A DNA stretch of 64,000 nucleotides, from positions 23,468,247-23,532,246 of the forward strand of contig CM055319.2 of assembly GCA_029255685.2 (NCBI GenBank), written 5' to 3'. The position numbers were made by a program, and so were the translations under genes. Positions 11,546 to 22,936 of this stretch are shown here, piece by piece (positions within the stretch are counted from its first letter, which is position 1; each line of letters starts with the position of its first letter). The notes beneath the pieces were generated by a model. It was not told the DNA's origin, did not search any database, and saw nothing but the letters and a program-made list of their open reading frames with translations. Source of the stretch: Silene conica. Taxonomy: Eukaryota; Streptophyta; Magnoliopsida; Caryophyllales; Caryophyllaceae.

Positions 11546-11734
11546 CTGTATGACATGAGTAGTTTGAGTTTTACTTTGAGTAAGAGTCCATTCATTAACT
11601 CCAAAGTTGAATTGGTTAACTAATTACTCTAGAGACACCACTAGATTGGTTAACTAATGTATCACATAAAGATATCTTATCATGGAAACACTAATTAACA
11701 TACATAATATATACACCGTATTAAACACCCTTCC

Positions 11735-11935
11735 CAATCAAGTGGTTTTAGTTCAGTGCTATACGGTTAACCCTTAAAACTTGCAAAAATGCAAGAGTTA
11801 AGAGATCTCAGGTTCAATTACCAGCTAGGACGATGACCACATGTTACTGCAGGCCGCGAAGGGGTGACTTATATGGTCCATGCGGTGTTGCGAGAATGCA
11901 TGAGCCCGGAGAATTTAAGTAGTCAATATGATACT
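11735..11935 (+). mobile_element. tRNA-derived SINE-like copy
   Basis: An A-box-like word (AGTGGTTTTAGTTCAGTG, about 11741-11758) is followed about 55 bp later by a good RNA polymerase III B box (GGTTCAATTACC, 11811-11822) in the context AGATCTCAGGTTCAATTACC, which recurs in plant SINEs. The body continues with a GC-richer segment (GGACGATGACC to GAGCCCGGAG). Target duplications and a 3' tail were not resolved, so the ends are approximate. Confidence 0.45.
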
Positions 11936-12469
11936 AAAATCAATACTTCTTGTTCATTAATCACAAATTTCAGTTTGGTGTGACATATCCGTAAGACCGT
12001 AATAACAAGTTTATAGCGAGTCAAATATCACTCACATGGGTAGATAAACACAAGGTCATTTATGACGGCCAAAACACTCTATTTTGTTTTATATACCATG
12101 TGAGTGAGATTTCCCATCATTGTTCACTAATTTACATTTGCTTTATTTTTATTTTTCTTTTATTCAAAAAGATTCTAAAATGACAAGTTTAAAATAAACG
12201 ACATAGTACTCCGTACAAAACGAGTGGTAAACTTTTATGTCAGCAAGATATGGTATGCAAAATTATTGAAGCTTGATGCTTATAAAAAGGACAATTGGTG
12301 TGATATTGTAATAGGGTGATAGAGTTAGGGGAATGACGGACATGGGAAAAAGGAAATTCGTTTTGAAATATTCCGTATGCATTAGACAATGAGAAAGGAA
12401 CAAAATAAAATAATGGGCTAGACGTGAGCTAAAAAGGTAAACCTATCTAAATTCCACATGCCCGGTAAC

Positions 12470-12783
12470 TAGGGCTTATAATGGGCCGGGCTGGACCGGG
12501 CCAGAGGCTGGCTGGGCTGAAGAAATTCAGCCCTGTAGGGTTGCTAGTTATGTTTGTGGGCTGTATTTGTGTTAGTTGTGTTAGTTTTATTAATGGGCTG
12601 GGTTGGGCTGCATTTACACAGGGCTGCAGATAGGATTGGGCTGACAAAATCCGCCCCTGGCCCTGGCCCTATTCGCTACCGGGCTGGGCTTACCCAGCCC
12701 TAGCCCTGTGTGGGCTAGAAAAATTTGCCCACGTAACAGGGCCGGGGCCGGGCCGGGCTGACCCGCTACGTTGTCTAGCACTA
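12470..12783. mobile_element. hAT-type non-autonomous element, GC-rich
   Basis: The 314 bp element is rich in GGGCTGGGC and GGCCGGGC words. It begins TAGGGCTTATAATGGGCCGG and ends ...GTCTAGCACTA, and is flanked by CCGGTAAC (12462-12469) and CCTGTAAC (12784-12791), an 8 bp duplication with one mismatch. The eight-base duplication and TAG-type ends fit hAT MITEs of plants. No coding sequence. Confidence 0.65.
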
Positions 12784-13297
12784 CCTGTAACGTGTCTATG
12801 TCGTATCCGTATTCGTTTCGGTGCTACCTAAATCATGAGTCATATATATATAGGACCTCTAAATTATGTATTTTTAGATTAGAATTTATGTAGGTCAAAT
12901 GTGGGCTAATAATAACCACAAACTTAATTAAGATGGGACTATGAAGTAACCTAAATAAATCCAAATTTGGAACTCTTTATTAATTTATTTAGTGGATGAA
13001 TCAATCTAGTATTTCATGTGCTCCTTAATAAGAATTTGCCAAATTTAAAGAGAATGATGGCATCAATATACTATAGTGTGGAAATGTGAGCTTGGTGGAT
13101 GCCACGCCACCACACACCACCTTCCACCTTTTAGTCGACAAAAGGCGCACCTTGTGCCCAGCGTGCCTTGCATTCCAACTTATTATGGCTTCCTAATTTC
13201 ATTTCATCTCTCACATGCATATTCACAAACTTATGTCCATTTCAATCTATACACATTTTTAGTTGGGCTAAATTATAATCCATTTCCTGAACAATAA

Positions 13298-13472
13298 GTC
13301 TTATTGAAGACGGATATATACGTCACAAGTTGAAGACGTAATACTCAAGTCGTTAGATAAGAAAAAAACAAATTGTCTAGGAAATAGTATTGTATTTTTG
13401 TCTTATCTAACAACTTGGATATTACTTGACCCGTCTTCATCTTGTGACGGATATATCCGTCTTCAATCAGAG
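13298..13472. mobile_element. Foldback MITE, GACGGATATAT family
   Basis: The left arm TTGAAGACGGATATATACGT (13304 on) pairs with the right arm ACGGATATATCCGTCTTCAA (ending 13466), and the inner AAGTTGAAGACG pairs with CGTCTTCATCTT. The whole copy can fold into a hairpin. Related copies are at 16580, 16919 and 47973. Confidence 0.6.
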
Positions 13473-13555
13473 CTCAAACAAATGAATTAAAATTAAAAAA
13501 AAAAATGGGTGAATGACGTGACTCAACCAAACTCTTGTAAATAATCTTACAATCA

Positions 13556-16510
13556 TCATATATTATATTAAAGCAAACACCGCCTACCTCTTTGATCGCC
13601 ACGTGTCACAACACATTCAAACGCCACGTGTCATACTCTTTAATTAAAAAAAGAAAATCTGAACAATTCAATTACAACACGATTTGAAAAAGTTGTTAAT
13701 TTTAAGTTGATTTGGGGCAATTTTAGTAGAAAATTTCGGTACAATATTTTAACCTATCAAAAATATTTAATTTGGAATCATATAAAGTTGCTAATTTTAA
13801 ATTGATGTGGGCGCAATTTTATGAGATTATTTCGGTACAATATTTTAGCATATCAAAAATATTTAATTTGGAATCGTAAAAAGATGTTAATTTTAAGTTC
13901 GTTTGGGCGCAATTTTATGAAAGAATTTCGGTACAATATTTTTCATATCAAAAATATTTATGTACAGTACATATACTATATTAGTTGCTAATTTTAAGTT
14001 GATTTGAGTACAATTTTAGGAGATAATTTTGGTACAATATTTTAACATATCAAAAATATTTGGGATTTGGAATCATAAAAAGTTGTTAATTTCAAATTGA
14101 TTTGGGCGTAATTTTAGGAGAAAATTTCGGTACAATATTTTAATATATTAAAAATATTTTGGTATAGTATATTTACTACTCCGTATATAATTTTAGTTGG
14201 TAATTTTAAGCTGAGTTGGACGCAATTTTACTAAAAGTTGCCAATTTTGTGCAGAATAAACTATATACTCCGTATATAATTTAGAATAAAAAATATTGAA
14301 AATGATAAGATATACAAAATCTCACGTAAAAATATGAGATTTCTTAGTTGCCAAAAAACTTTTACCGTTATTACTTCAAATACATTAATTGTTGAAAAGT
14401 TGCCAAAAAATTTACATTTAAAAGGTTGAACAACTTATTTGCATATCTTTCTATGTGTATACAAGGTAAATAAGGTAATAATTTTCTGTAAGATGTTATC
14501 AAAATATCATTTCTATAGTAAATTTCCTCAATCTTAAACAATTTACATCATTATTAATTTAATATTATACTATGAGTATGTTAGGGGAATACTTTTTATT
14601 TTCATATATTGAATATTACTATGGTGGAAATTGCCTTTAAAAAAGGACATAATTTTCTCTTATCAGTATGTTGTTATATTTATTCCATTTTCTATATTCA
14701 AAGATCCCAAATCAAGCAATTCATTCTTTACTTTATACTTATAAATCAAACTCTAAACACAATTGACCTAATACGAGTAATTAATAAGTGTAACCGAAAC
14801 TTTCACAAGAATTTAATGCCTGATAAATTGGATGAAAAATGGTAATAACCGATCAATTTGATGGGATATTAAATATGGCTCCGTCCAAATTTCTAGTACA
14901 AATACCATAGTTAATTGGCGGCGTATGAAACCACGGGCAATCATCACCCTCATAATCTTTCCCATGATGGTCGATACATCATTGTTTCATCTATTACACA
15001 ATTACAACTTATATCATACATTCATGTGTTGCATCTGACTATTATTTATCCTATGCCGACACCGATCTCGTGTAACTCAATCATTTGTGTTTCTCATCCT
15101 CTTTATTGTTGTTGATATGTAGGTATAGAGATGTTTTTAGATCTTCATCACCAGTTAAAATTTTAGTTTTATGGTTTGTTTCCTTTTTAAAGGAATAAGT
15201 TTTGTAACAAAGGTCCATCTCATTGTATAAAACGGTCTTATTTTAAAGTTTGTGTTTCGAATGAGTTACAAATTTTTCTATGTTTCATATTTCGAATAGA
15301 AGATTTGATGATGGTGCTCCAATTATGTTTGATACTACAATTTAATGACTAATTTGTTAATAAAGCTTTTATTTACTTTAAATTTTGGTCAAATAACCTA
15401 CTTAGCTATTTAAAGTACCCAAAATGTGTTATCAAGCACGACCTTAATAATATAATATTTCGTTGGTGTTAGAAGTTTGGCGGTCATTGTAAGGTAATTA
15501 TGGGATAAAAAATTAAAAGTGGAGAAAATTAGATTTGGGTACCTGAGGGGTTGACTGTTAGATCGAGTATGTAGGTTGAAGGACTTAAAAGAGGTGTAGT
15601 TGACTTACTTCCAACTCTTAAAAGTCAACTTTATTTTAGGTCATATCGACTTTAGTTATAATATAATGTTATTTATCATATGATCATGGATATATATATA
15701 TAGTTATTTGTTTATACTCGATTAAGACATAAACGAATATTTTTATACAAATTATGACAACAATTATAATGTAAATATGATTTGTAATACAATTTTGAAG
15801 ATCGCCCGTGCGTGCACGGGATCAAAAGTATAAATCATAGACCGGAAACCGAAACGGGCAATTTTTTAGAAGTTGATTACATGTTAGAGATAAATTTTGA
15901 TAAAACAAAGAATGTTCATTCGGATTTTAAGTTATTGTATTTTAAATATCCTTGAAAATGTTAGTCGACAATTTTTTTTTTTTCTGAAATCATAGGATTG
16001 TTATTATAAGACAATGTGTGTAGAAAAAAAAATTTAGTCGATTCTGAATTCCTGTGCATGTTTATGAAGTATTGATGTTCATTAGAGCGACAAAAAAACA
16101 TATCGTGCATAAAAAAACAAACGTGAAGCATAACATGTACGCAAACAAAAAAAATATTGGGTACTATGTATAAATGCAAAAGTTTAGGGATACCGTGCAA
16201 TTTCCGTAAAATAAGACAATATCTGCGCAGACAACATAATAACACGAAATCTCGCTTAAAATGAAGGTCTCCTTTAAAACTCATATAAGTTAACAAGATA
16301 AAAAAATCATAAAGCACAAATGGATAAAAACACGAGATATAACATTTACAAATATATGCATAAATAAAATAACTTTTCAAAAGTTTAATCTATAATCTAC
16401 GTAATGAATTAACCTCACTCACACTTTCACTCCAAAAGATAAATATTTAAAATATAATTTGACTAACACTTTATATTGTCACCCGTGTAGTACACGGGTT
16501 CAAAAACTAG
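13556..16510 (+). mobile_element. Helitron candidate (non-autonomous)
   Basis: The 3' end has the diagnostic layout: a GC hairpin CCCGTGTAGTACACGGG (16482-16498), about 8 bases, then CTAG (16507-16510) followed by T. The proposed 5' end TCATATATTATATTAAAGC at 13556, preceded by A, followed by GCCACGTGTCA words, resembles plant Helitron 5' ends. A second hairpin, CCCGTGCGTGCACGGG, at about 15803-15818 may be an older 3' end. No Rep/helicase gene is present; an AT-rich frame at 15961-16380 has no protein character. The body contains a tandem array at 13688-14232. The 5' boundary is less sure than the 3' one. Confidence 0.6.
13688..14232 (+). repeat. Tandem array of about 95-115 bp units inside the Helitron
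   Basis: Five to six units each run through GTTGCTAATTTTAAGTTGAT, GGGCGCAATTTTA, TTTCGGTACAATATTTTA and ATCAAAAATATTT. Units diverge by roughly 10-15% by eye and two carry short insertions (GTACAGTACATATACT and ACTCCGTATATAA types). Internal minisatellites of this kind are common in non-autonomous Helitrons. Confidence 0.75.
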
Positions 16511-16579
16511 TTATATAAATAAGATAATATTATCAAAAACAAACAAATAACTTGGTTTATACGGAGTATTTACTTGCAC

Positions 16580-16762
16580 AAATTCTCATTGTAGACGGAA
16601 GGTATCCGTCACCAGGAGAAGACGGATACCATTTTGTCTCACAAAATACCCATTTAGAGGAGAGAGGAAAGCACATGGGGGTGCCCCACCTTTGTCCCCC
16701 TATTCGTTTTGTGAGTGTTATTATCCGTCTCTCCACCCGACCCGTCACAAGCAAGACTAACT
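16580..16762. mobile_element. MITE, GACGGATA family, copy 2
   Basis: It has a left end TTCTCATTGTAGACGGAAGG, inner GAAGACGGATACC, and a right end CCGTCACAAGCAAGACTAAC. It is shared in outline with the copies at 16919 and 47973, including the CTCACAAAATACCCA-type interior. Boundaries approximate. Confidence 0.55.
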
Positions 16763-16918
16763 GATTTACTTGTGTAGTTGAACCCCTTCCAAGTAGTTTG
16801 ATTTTTGAGTTCGGCGACAACTGACTTAAAATTAGAATTAACAAATGGTTAGGTTTTGGTACACTTAACGAATTGTTAGGTTTTGGTACACTTATTTAGT
16901 TGGCTATATATGTTAGGA

Positions 16919-17112
16919 CAATTCTTATTTGCAACGACACTATCCGTCGTAAGCTTGTGACGGATACCGTTTCCTCTCACACAATACCCACTTTTTTTCT
17001 CTCTCTCCAACACTATTCATGTGGTCCCCTTTTTCCACTAACTCATTTTCTACCCATTTTATCTCACAAAATATCCGTCACAAATGACGACCCGTCGCAA
17101 GCAAGACTTACT
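16919..17112. mobile_element. MITE, GACGGATA family, copy 3
   Basis: It begins near ATTCTTATTTGCAACGACAC, contains AGCTTGTGACGGATACCG and ends TCGCAAGCAAGACTTACTAA. It lies only about 155 bp from copy 2 and in the same orientation, with a similar CTCACACAATACCCAC interior. Confidence 0.55.
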
Positions 17113-17185
17113 AATATGTTAGTCGTTCCCCGTCAACACATGTATAATTAACTAATGTATTTACTCTTATCAGCCTAATGTCTAA

Positions 17186-17481
17186 GACGTCGTTTGGTTA
17201 CCCACTAAAAAACGTAGGAATTTAAATTCACGTGAATTGTTAAATTGACCTCTTGTTTGGTTACCCTAATTCACGTGAATTTGTACTTTTCATGAATTTG
17301 CAATTCCTCCATAATGGAGAAAGTGGCTTACCTAGGCCCCCTAGGTAAGTAGAAATGCCTACATGAATTGCATTTCCTGCATAGCAACCAAACAACATTT
17401 TCTAATTCACGTGAATTTTAAAATCATGTGTTTTATGACTTCCTAGGCAATACAAATTCCTACATTCAACCAAACGACTCC
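17186..17481. mobile_element. Tourist-like (PIF/Harbinger) MITE
   Basis: The terminal inverted repeats GACGTCGTTTGGTTACCC and, in reverse, GGAGTCGTTTGGTTGAATG are flanked by TAA on both sides (17183-17185, 17482-17484), the 3 bp duplication of PIF/Harbinger elements. The 296 bp interior has ATTCACGTGAATT palindromes and no gene. Confidence 0.75.
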
Positions 17482-18948
17482 TAAGTTTATTTTTAAGAAA
17501 TAGAAATGTATTTTGATTTTTTCTTTTTTCTTTATTTTGACAGTGGTAAAACCTCTAAAACATTACACTATAACCCTACGAGCCAACTCATGAGCTCTCT
17601 TATTAATGCTACGAGGAATAAAACTAATACTCAAGCAATGAAAAACCGCCGCGGTAGACCAAATGTATTTTGATTATATAGGTCAAATGTTAATTGTATA
17701 ATTTGCATAAAATTAGTTTTCTTTGCTGTCAGAAAAAAAAATTGCATTCTCTCCTAAAATAGGTCAAAAGAATTGCGTTCTCTCTTATAAAATTTGATTA
17801 TATAGGTCAAGTGAAGAGTTTAGAAGATTTGTTTCAAAAATTTTGAATTTTGATATAAAGTTTTTGAGCACCGATATGATGAGGTGAAGAAAATATTAAT
17901 GCGACTAAGAAATTATAAATATGTAAGTAGTTATATTTTCACAAAACTATCTTTGAGGTGATACTAATTTATGACGGTCAACTGTATATTACTAAATCAT
18001 ACGACTTTGAGTTGTTTCGAGCTATGGGTTGCGGATCAAGTTCTATGGGTTCAAACCTTGATAAAACGGGTCGATCAGGCAATGTAAAGTTTGAATCGAT
18101 CTACTTAAAAGTAGTATATAATTAGCCTTATTTGGATGAAGGGATTTGGAGTAGTAAAACATTAAGCATGGCAACAACGTAGTAATAGGCAAATACTCCG
18201 TATAAGCATTGGTTTGTGGTTTTTTAGTGCATTATTACATAGTCACATAAGCAAACAAATATTGACGCTTAAGCATGTACTCGTAGTAGTTAGTATCTAC
18301 TAGTCCACTACTAGTCATTCTCTTATCTATTATCACAAATTGACAAGTAAGTAAGTTACTTGTCATTCTCCACTTAATATTTCGATAAGTCTCTACTCTC
18401 TACATAAGACAAAATTGAACAACCAAATTAAACACAATGGGTAATATTATTATTATCCATAAGTCTTTCTTACGACGTCTATATTCATTACAAGTTAGAG
18501 ACAAAAATAAAAGCATATAAAGAAATCACAAATGATTTGTCTTTATCTTACCAAATGAATTTTATTTAATCTATCACAAAGTTGCGACAGATACGACCGT
18601 ACACATGAGAATTTGTTTATTATTAGTCAACTTGTGCCAACATCAGCCCACTTTCCATTTTACCACGCACTCACTTAGCTTGAATAGACGTGTCTAAACT
18701 CTAAAGACTACATATCTTACTTTTCACCAAATCAATGTCCTTATTTTCAATTTAACCTCACTTTAATTATACCAAAATCTATCCCAAATTTCCAAACATT
18801 GCATGTCACCTATTTTCATGCAATCCATTTTAAATCAACATTACTACAATATAAGCCGCCTTGGCTTATAAGGGGGATTCCAACACGTAATAACTCAGTC
18901 CTAACCACTACTAAATTAATACCAATTTGATAGCGTTTTATTAAATGT

Positions 18949-19052
18949 AATTCCTCCATTTTCTTATTTTCTTCCTATTTGTTTTTTGGAGGCCAAAGTT
19001 AATTCCTCCATTTTCTTATTTTCTTCCTATTTGTTTTTTGGAGGCCAAAGTT
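18949..19052 (+). repeat. 52 bp perfect tandem duplication
   Basis: AATTCCTCCATTTTCTTATT ... GGAGGCCAAAGTT occurs twice back to back (18949-19000, 19001-19052) with no differences seen, so it is recent. It lies in the intron of the armadillo gene. Confidence 0.85.
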
Positions 19053-20044
19053 TTTGAACTTTGACAGTAAATAAGTTAGAGAATAATAAATTTTAAGTTA
19101 TAAAATTAGAACATTTACAATTATTATAAAAAAGTAGTTGAGGAAAAAATTCAATAAAAAAAAATAACGTATAGGTATCGAAAAAGACGGTCAAAAATGT
19201 ATCTTGAATATCGCAATAAAGTGAGTGGTAAGAAAATAAATAAATAGAGAAAGTATAATATAATTATACTGGAATTTATGACATCGTCTTCCATTGCAAT
19301 TATAATATGTATGTCAAACTACACTTTTTTTCCATAGGACATGTTATGACTTCTTTACTCAACTCTATTGAACCTTTGCTTATTACTCAATTATACTCCG
19401 TATTATATTTTCCCCTTCAATTAAACTCCTCCTATTACTCGACTATGGAAAACAGTAATAAGACTTTCTTTGATATGACACTTTAAATGGCTTATTATTT
19501 GACCAAAATTTAAGGTAGCTCTTTTTTTTTATATTGCAAGTGTTTGGTTAGTAACTTATTTGACCAAATAAACTACTTGAAATTTCATATTTTCTATCTT
19601 TTAACCCTTTAATTTATAATACTAAATAATTATCATATTTTTTTTATGTCATTTCACTCAAATAAGTTATCTTTTTAGCCAGTTTATCAAACACATTTTT
19701 ATATTATTACCTTAGCCGCTACTAATTTTCGGCTACACTTTCAACTATAAATTTTCAAGTTTCAGTTATCTTTTGAAATTTAAGCCGTATTTTCAGGTTT
19801 CAACTATTTTTAGGTAATTTTACCGAACGGAACCTGAATTTATTTAATAAAACCAAATTATTATAGAAACAAATAGACCAAATTGTGATTCATCCCCGGC
19901 CCCCTTCAATGTGACCATAACGTTCATCATATGTAACTAAAAACATAGACATATGCAGTAATTAATAAATAAATAAAATAAAATAAAACATTGAAACGTC
20001 AATATTCCAATTACAAAAACAACATAAAAAATAGTAAAACTTAC

Positions 20045-20454
20045 GTAAAAGAAGCGTGGGCAAGGTGCGTTAACGCCCGAGCAGCCAAAGAACGGCGAGA
20101 AACGACGTGGGATCCAAGCATAGACACCAAAGGAGAGATTACGCCGAGGTCGGCCAAGGTTTTGCTAGTATGTACATCCTTTGAAGCCAAACAACTTATG
20201 ACTTCCGCCGCCTTATCTTTCTCCTCCCAATTCCCAAATAACAGCTCCTTCACTGCTTTCTGGGGCGTCACTTCTTTTTCCTCTGTTTTACATTCTAATG
20301 GCTCATTCATTATTATCTCGCTAAAGCTGTTATTATACATTAAGGGATGACTTTTTGTTGCTTTTTTCGAGTCCAGGATAAATTGTAGCTTCGAAGAATT
20401 GGTATTGTTCCATTTTGATGAAGATGATGGGGAAGGAGAAGTTTCTTCTTGCAT
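20045..20454 (-). CDS. Armadillo-repeat protein, exon 1 (N-terminal part)
   Basis: The start is the first ATG after a plausible TATA box. The first 60 residues are Ser/Asn-rich and probably unstructured (MQEETSPSPSSSSKWNNTNS). Then come KAVKELLFGNWEEKDKAAEV and VISCLASKDVHTSKTLADLG, followed by the first ARM repeat, GVISPLVSMLGSHVVSRRSL. The exon ends ...HASFTAC with a GTAAG donor, phase 2, and joins exon 2 after an 8499 bp intron. The open frame, the conserved ARM pattern across the splice and the absence of lesions argue for a live gene. The exact family member cannot be named from memory; ARM-only relatives of U-box proteins are the best fit. Confidence 0.88.
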
Positions 20455-20513
20455 AGTCTGGAATTTTTGTTTTGGTTGTGTTGAAAATTAATTTGAATTA
20501 TATTTTCATGGGT

Positions 20514-20520
20514 TTATATA
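20514..20520 (-). promoter_or_regulatory. Putative TATA box of the armadillo gene
   Basis: The minus strand reads TATATAA within CCCTTATATAAACCC, 60 bp upstream of the ATG, which leaves room for a short leader of about 30 bases. The upstream 20530-20850 stretch is AT-rich promoter-like sequence, ending where a PIF/Harbinger element begins at 20856. Confidence 0.5.
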
Positions 20521-20855
20521 AGGGGAATGGAATTTGTATGATTTAGGAATAATTAATGAAATGAAGATTTATAAAGGATTTCAAGAAATTAATTAATGAA
20601 GGGAGAGGGAGAAAAAGAAAGCACATGAAAGGGAACAACAATGTCTCAAATCTGAAGCCATTAAAGTGTGACAAGAGAGATTTTGATTTACAAAATAAGT
20701 GCTTGTGTGTGGGTATGTTTAGCTCATATTCCGCTATTTTTTCCACGTGAAATTCCGCCCTACTTTCATTTTATACGCAAAAATCTAGAGGGTCTTCTCA
20801 CCACCGGCTAAACCACTCATTCGAATCATGTTTACGAGAGTTGTAAACGCTCTAA

Positions 20856-22028
20856 GACCATTCCCAAGCAAGGTCAATAGGTAGGTCATGACCTTGCTTG
20901 GTCATGGTTAATTATGTCATTAGCTTGCTAATTGTGTGACATTTGAAGGTTAATTTGTGACCAAAATCAACAAAAGGTCAATTTGTGACCTTGTGTATGG
21001 GAAATCAACCTAGTTATTGACCTAATAGGTGTCATTTTATTATTGGTTGGGTCTTTGGATTGATTAAAATACGTCTTTTGATTAAAATACGTCTTTTTTA
21101 AATAAAAATCGTCTTTTAAACTCGTCTTTTGAAATCGTCTTTGTAAGTAAGAAATTCGTTTTTTTAAAATAAAAATCGATTAAAATACGTCTTTTTAAAT
21201 TTAAATTCGTCTTTTAAAATCGTCATTTTAAAACACATAGGTAAGTAAGATATTCGTTTTTTTAAAATAAAAATCGATTAAAATACGTCTTTTTAAAATA
21301 AAAATCGTCTTTTAAATTAGTCTTTTAAAATTGTCTTTTTAAAACACATAGGTAAGTAAGAAATTCGTCTTTTTAAAATAAAAATCGATTAAATACGTCT
21401 TTTTAAAATAAAAATCGTCTTTTAAATGTGTCTTCTAAAATTGTCTTTTTAAAACACATAGGTAAGTAAGAAATTGCCTTGGAAGATCGCCACAAGAACG
21501 ATTCGTACAAATTCATGGCGAGATTCGTGATAGTGTCACTCATATCGCTTTGAAAAATGATCTTATTGACCATATTTGGCAAAACTTTCGTAACTAGAAT
21601 CAATTTTAGATGCATTTTTTCCTTAGTATTTAATGTTTTTTTTTAATGTAAGCACATTAGTTTGTGTCGAATCATGTTTTTACTAATTTTTATTTGTTTT
21701 CAATAAAAACGTGTTTTTACCTTTTTAAATTATACCGGGGTTATTTAATATATAAAATGTTAGGACAATAATGTTAGAAAAATAATGTTAAGAAAAAACT
21801 AAATATATATAATGTGGGAAAAATAATTGTAAAAGTGAGAGAAAGAAAAGTGGGGTAGAGGATGTGAGAAATGATTGAGAATGATGTAAAGTGGAAAATG
21901 ATTGGGTTGATGACCTAGGTCGTGACCTTCTGCTTGAGAGGGTGAAAGTAGGTCAAGATAATTAAGGTGTAATTAACAGTAAAACCGAGTCGTGACCTAG
22001 TTAGCGTGATCACTGCTTGGGGATGGTC
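20856..22028. mobile_element. PIF/Harbinger-type element, internally deleted
   Basis: The ends GACCATTCCCAAGCAAGG and, reversed, GACCATCCCCAAGCAGTG are flanked by TAA (20853-20855, 22029-22031). The 1173 bp interior has short repeats of the terminal words (GGTCATGACC, GTGACCT), a tandem array at about 21060-21475, and a possible plus-strand relic at 21478-21610 with LEDRHKNDSYKF, GEIRDSVTHIALKND and LIDHIWQNF. That pattern resembles the tail of plant Harbinger-linked transposases. It sits about 400 bp upstream of the armadillo gene's start. Confidence 0.65.
21060..21475 (+). repeat. Tandem array of about 95-100 bp units
   Basis: Roughly four units repeat ATTAAAATACGTCTTTTTAA, AATAAAAATCGTCTTTTAAA and AAACACATAGGTAAGTAAG. 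A sub-repeat CGTCTTTT recurs within each unit. It lies inside the PIF/Harbinger-type element. Confidence 0.7.
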
Positions 22029-22044
22029 TAAGCTACGTCTGGTT

Positions 22045-22366
22045 AAGAGTGCCGATTAGCATTGGCAACTCGGACTCGACTCGTCACTGATTCCGGATCT
22101 ACCCGCCCGTCTCACCCGAGTTCAAACCCGGTCCGACATTTGTGAACTAACCGGGTACAGATTCAATTTCTAGAGCCCGGTCCGGAAGATGACTCGTATG
22201 TGTCCAGACTCGCCCCAGACCCGCCCCCAACCCGCCTCGAGCCGGGTGCGGGTTATACTTCCCACGAACCGGGCCGTGTCCAGGTCCCCATATCTCGAAC
22301 CCGCACCGCCCCTCGACCCATCCCGAACCGGCTGATCCGCACCATTGACCACCCCTACTCTCAGCT
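22045..22366. mobile_element. GC-rich hAT-like repeat
   Basis: The stretch is dominated by ACCCGCC, CCGGGTGCGGGT and CGAACCGGGCC words and ends ATTGACCACCCCTACTCT. That is the reverse of the AGTAGGGGTGGTCAATGG end typical of a common plant hAT MITE. The left end (AGTGCCGATTAGCATTGGCA) is less clear and the 8 bp duplication was not resolved. An open frame through it (22200-22781) reflects base composition only. Confidence 0.45.
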
Positions 22367-22525
22367 AAACACTGACTCGGCAGTACGTATACTTGAAATT
22401 ATTACGGGTCCTTTTCACTCAATTTTGTTTGCACTCATGCCCATCTTGAAACAGGGCAGGCGTTATATGGTGTTTGGGTTGTCAAATGCCAAGGTTTCAA
22501 GTCTAAACGAGGCTCATCAAGGCAG

Positions 22526-22936
22526 TGATGAGTCATATTTATATATGCATTTATGTCTCCTCTTACTTACTTTTGAGACGATTTTGTGCTTATATATGTC
22601 ATTTTATATGCCGTTATTGCTGGAATGTCGATATTTCGGTGTTTATTGCAAATTGCATGCATTTGGGGGAAAAGTAGATGATAATGAGCACCGCGAAATC
22701 GGCAAAACGGAGTACAAGAAGAATGACACACAAGAATTAAGAAAAACGAAAGGAAAGAAAAGAAGAAAACATAATGAATAAAGTTGATAACTAAAGTCAC
22801 TCGATCTAGTCTCTCGATACTCGATCGAGTGTCCTCTTGATCGAATGCACCTACACTAGATCGAGTATCCAACACTGATTTCACTTTCCGTGAAACTTTC
22901 TAGTGTCGGTTTATGTTTAGTATAAAATAGTGTAAC
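22526..22936 (+). repeat. Truncated Athila-type LTR (5' part)
   Basis: It starts TGATGAGTCATATTTATATATG, contains GGAATGTCGATATTTCGG, and carries about 275 bp in a cluster of ACTCGATCGAGT words (22799-22870). This is the same layout as the LTRs at 57611 and 62512, where GTCGACCGACC words occupy that position. The element body and 3' part are missing. From 22937 to 23496 nothing further is recognised. Confidence 0.45.

Larger units (their letters stand above)
11546..20044 (-). other. 8.5 kb intron of the armadillo gene, filled with mobile elements
   Basis: Donor GTAAG (minus strand, 20044-20040) and acceptor ATACAG (ending 11546) bound the intron. Within it lie a SINE-like copy, a hAT-type element, a foldback MITE, a Helitron candidate with tandem repeats, two further MITEs, a Tourist-like MITE and a 52 bp tandem duplication. 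Between these (11940-12469, 12784-13297, 17500-18940, 19053-20040) I see only AT-rich sequence without genes. Confidence 0.8.

Noticed and set aside
15961..16380. 139-codon minus-strand frame in the Helitron candidate
   Set aside because: It is low-complexity, Phe/Tyr/Cys-rich text from AT-rich DNA, without motifs or codon character.
22200..22781. 193-codon plus-strand frame
   Set aside because: It spans a GC-rich hAT-like repeat and an LTR fragment; the frame is a by-product of ACCCGCC words.
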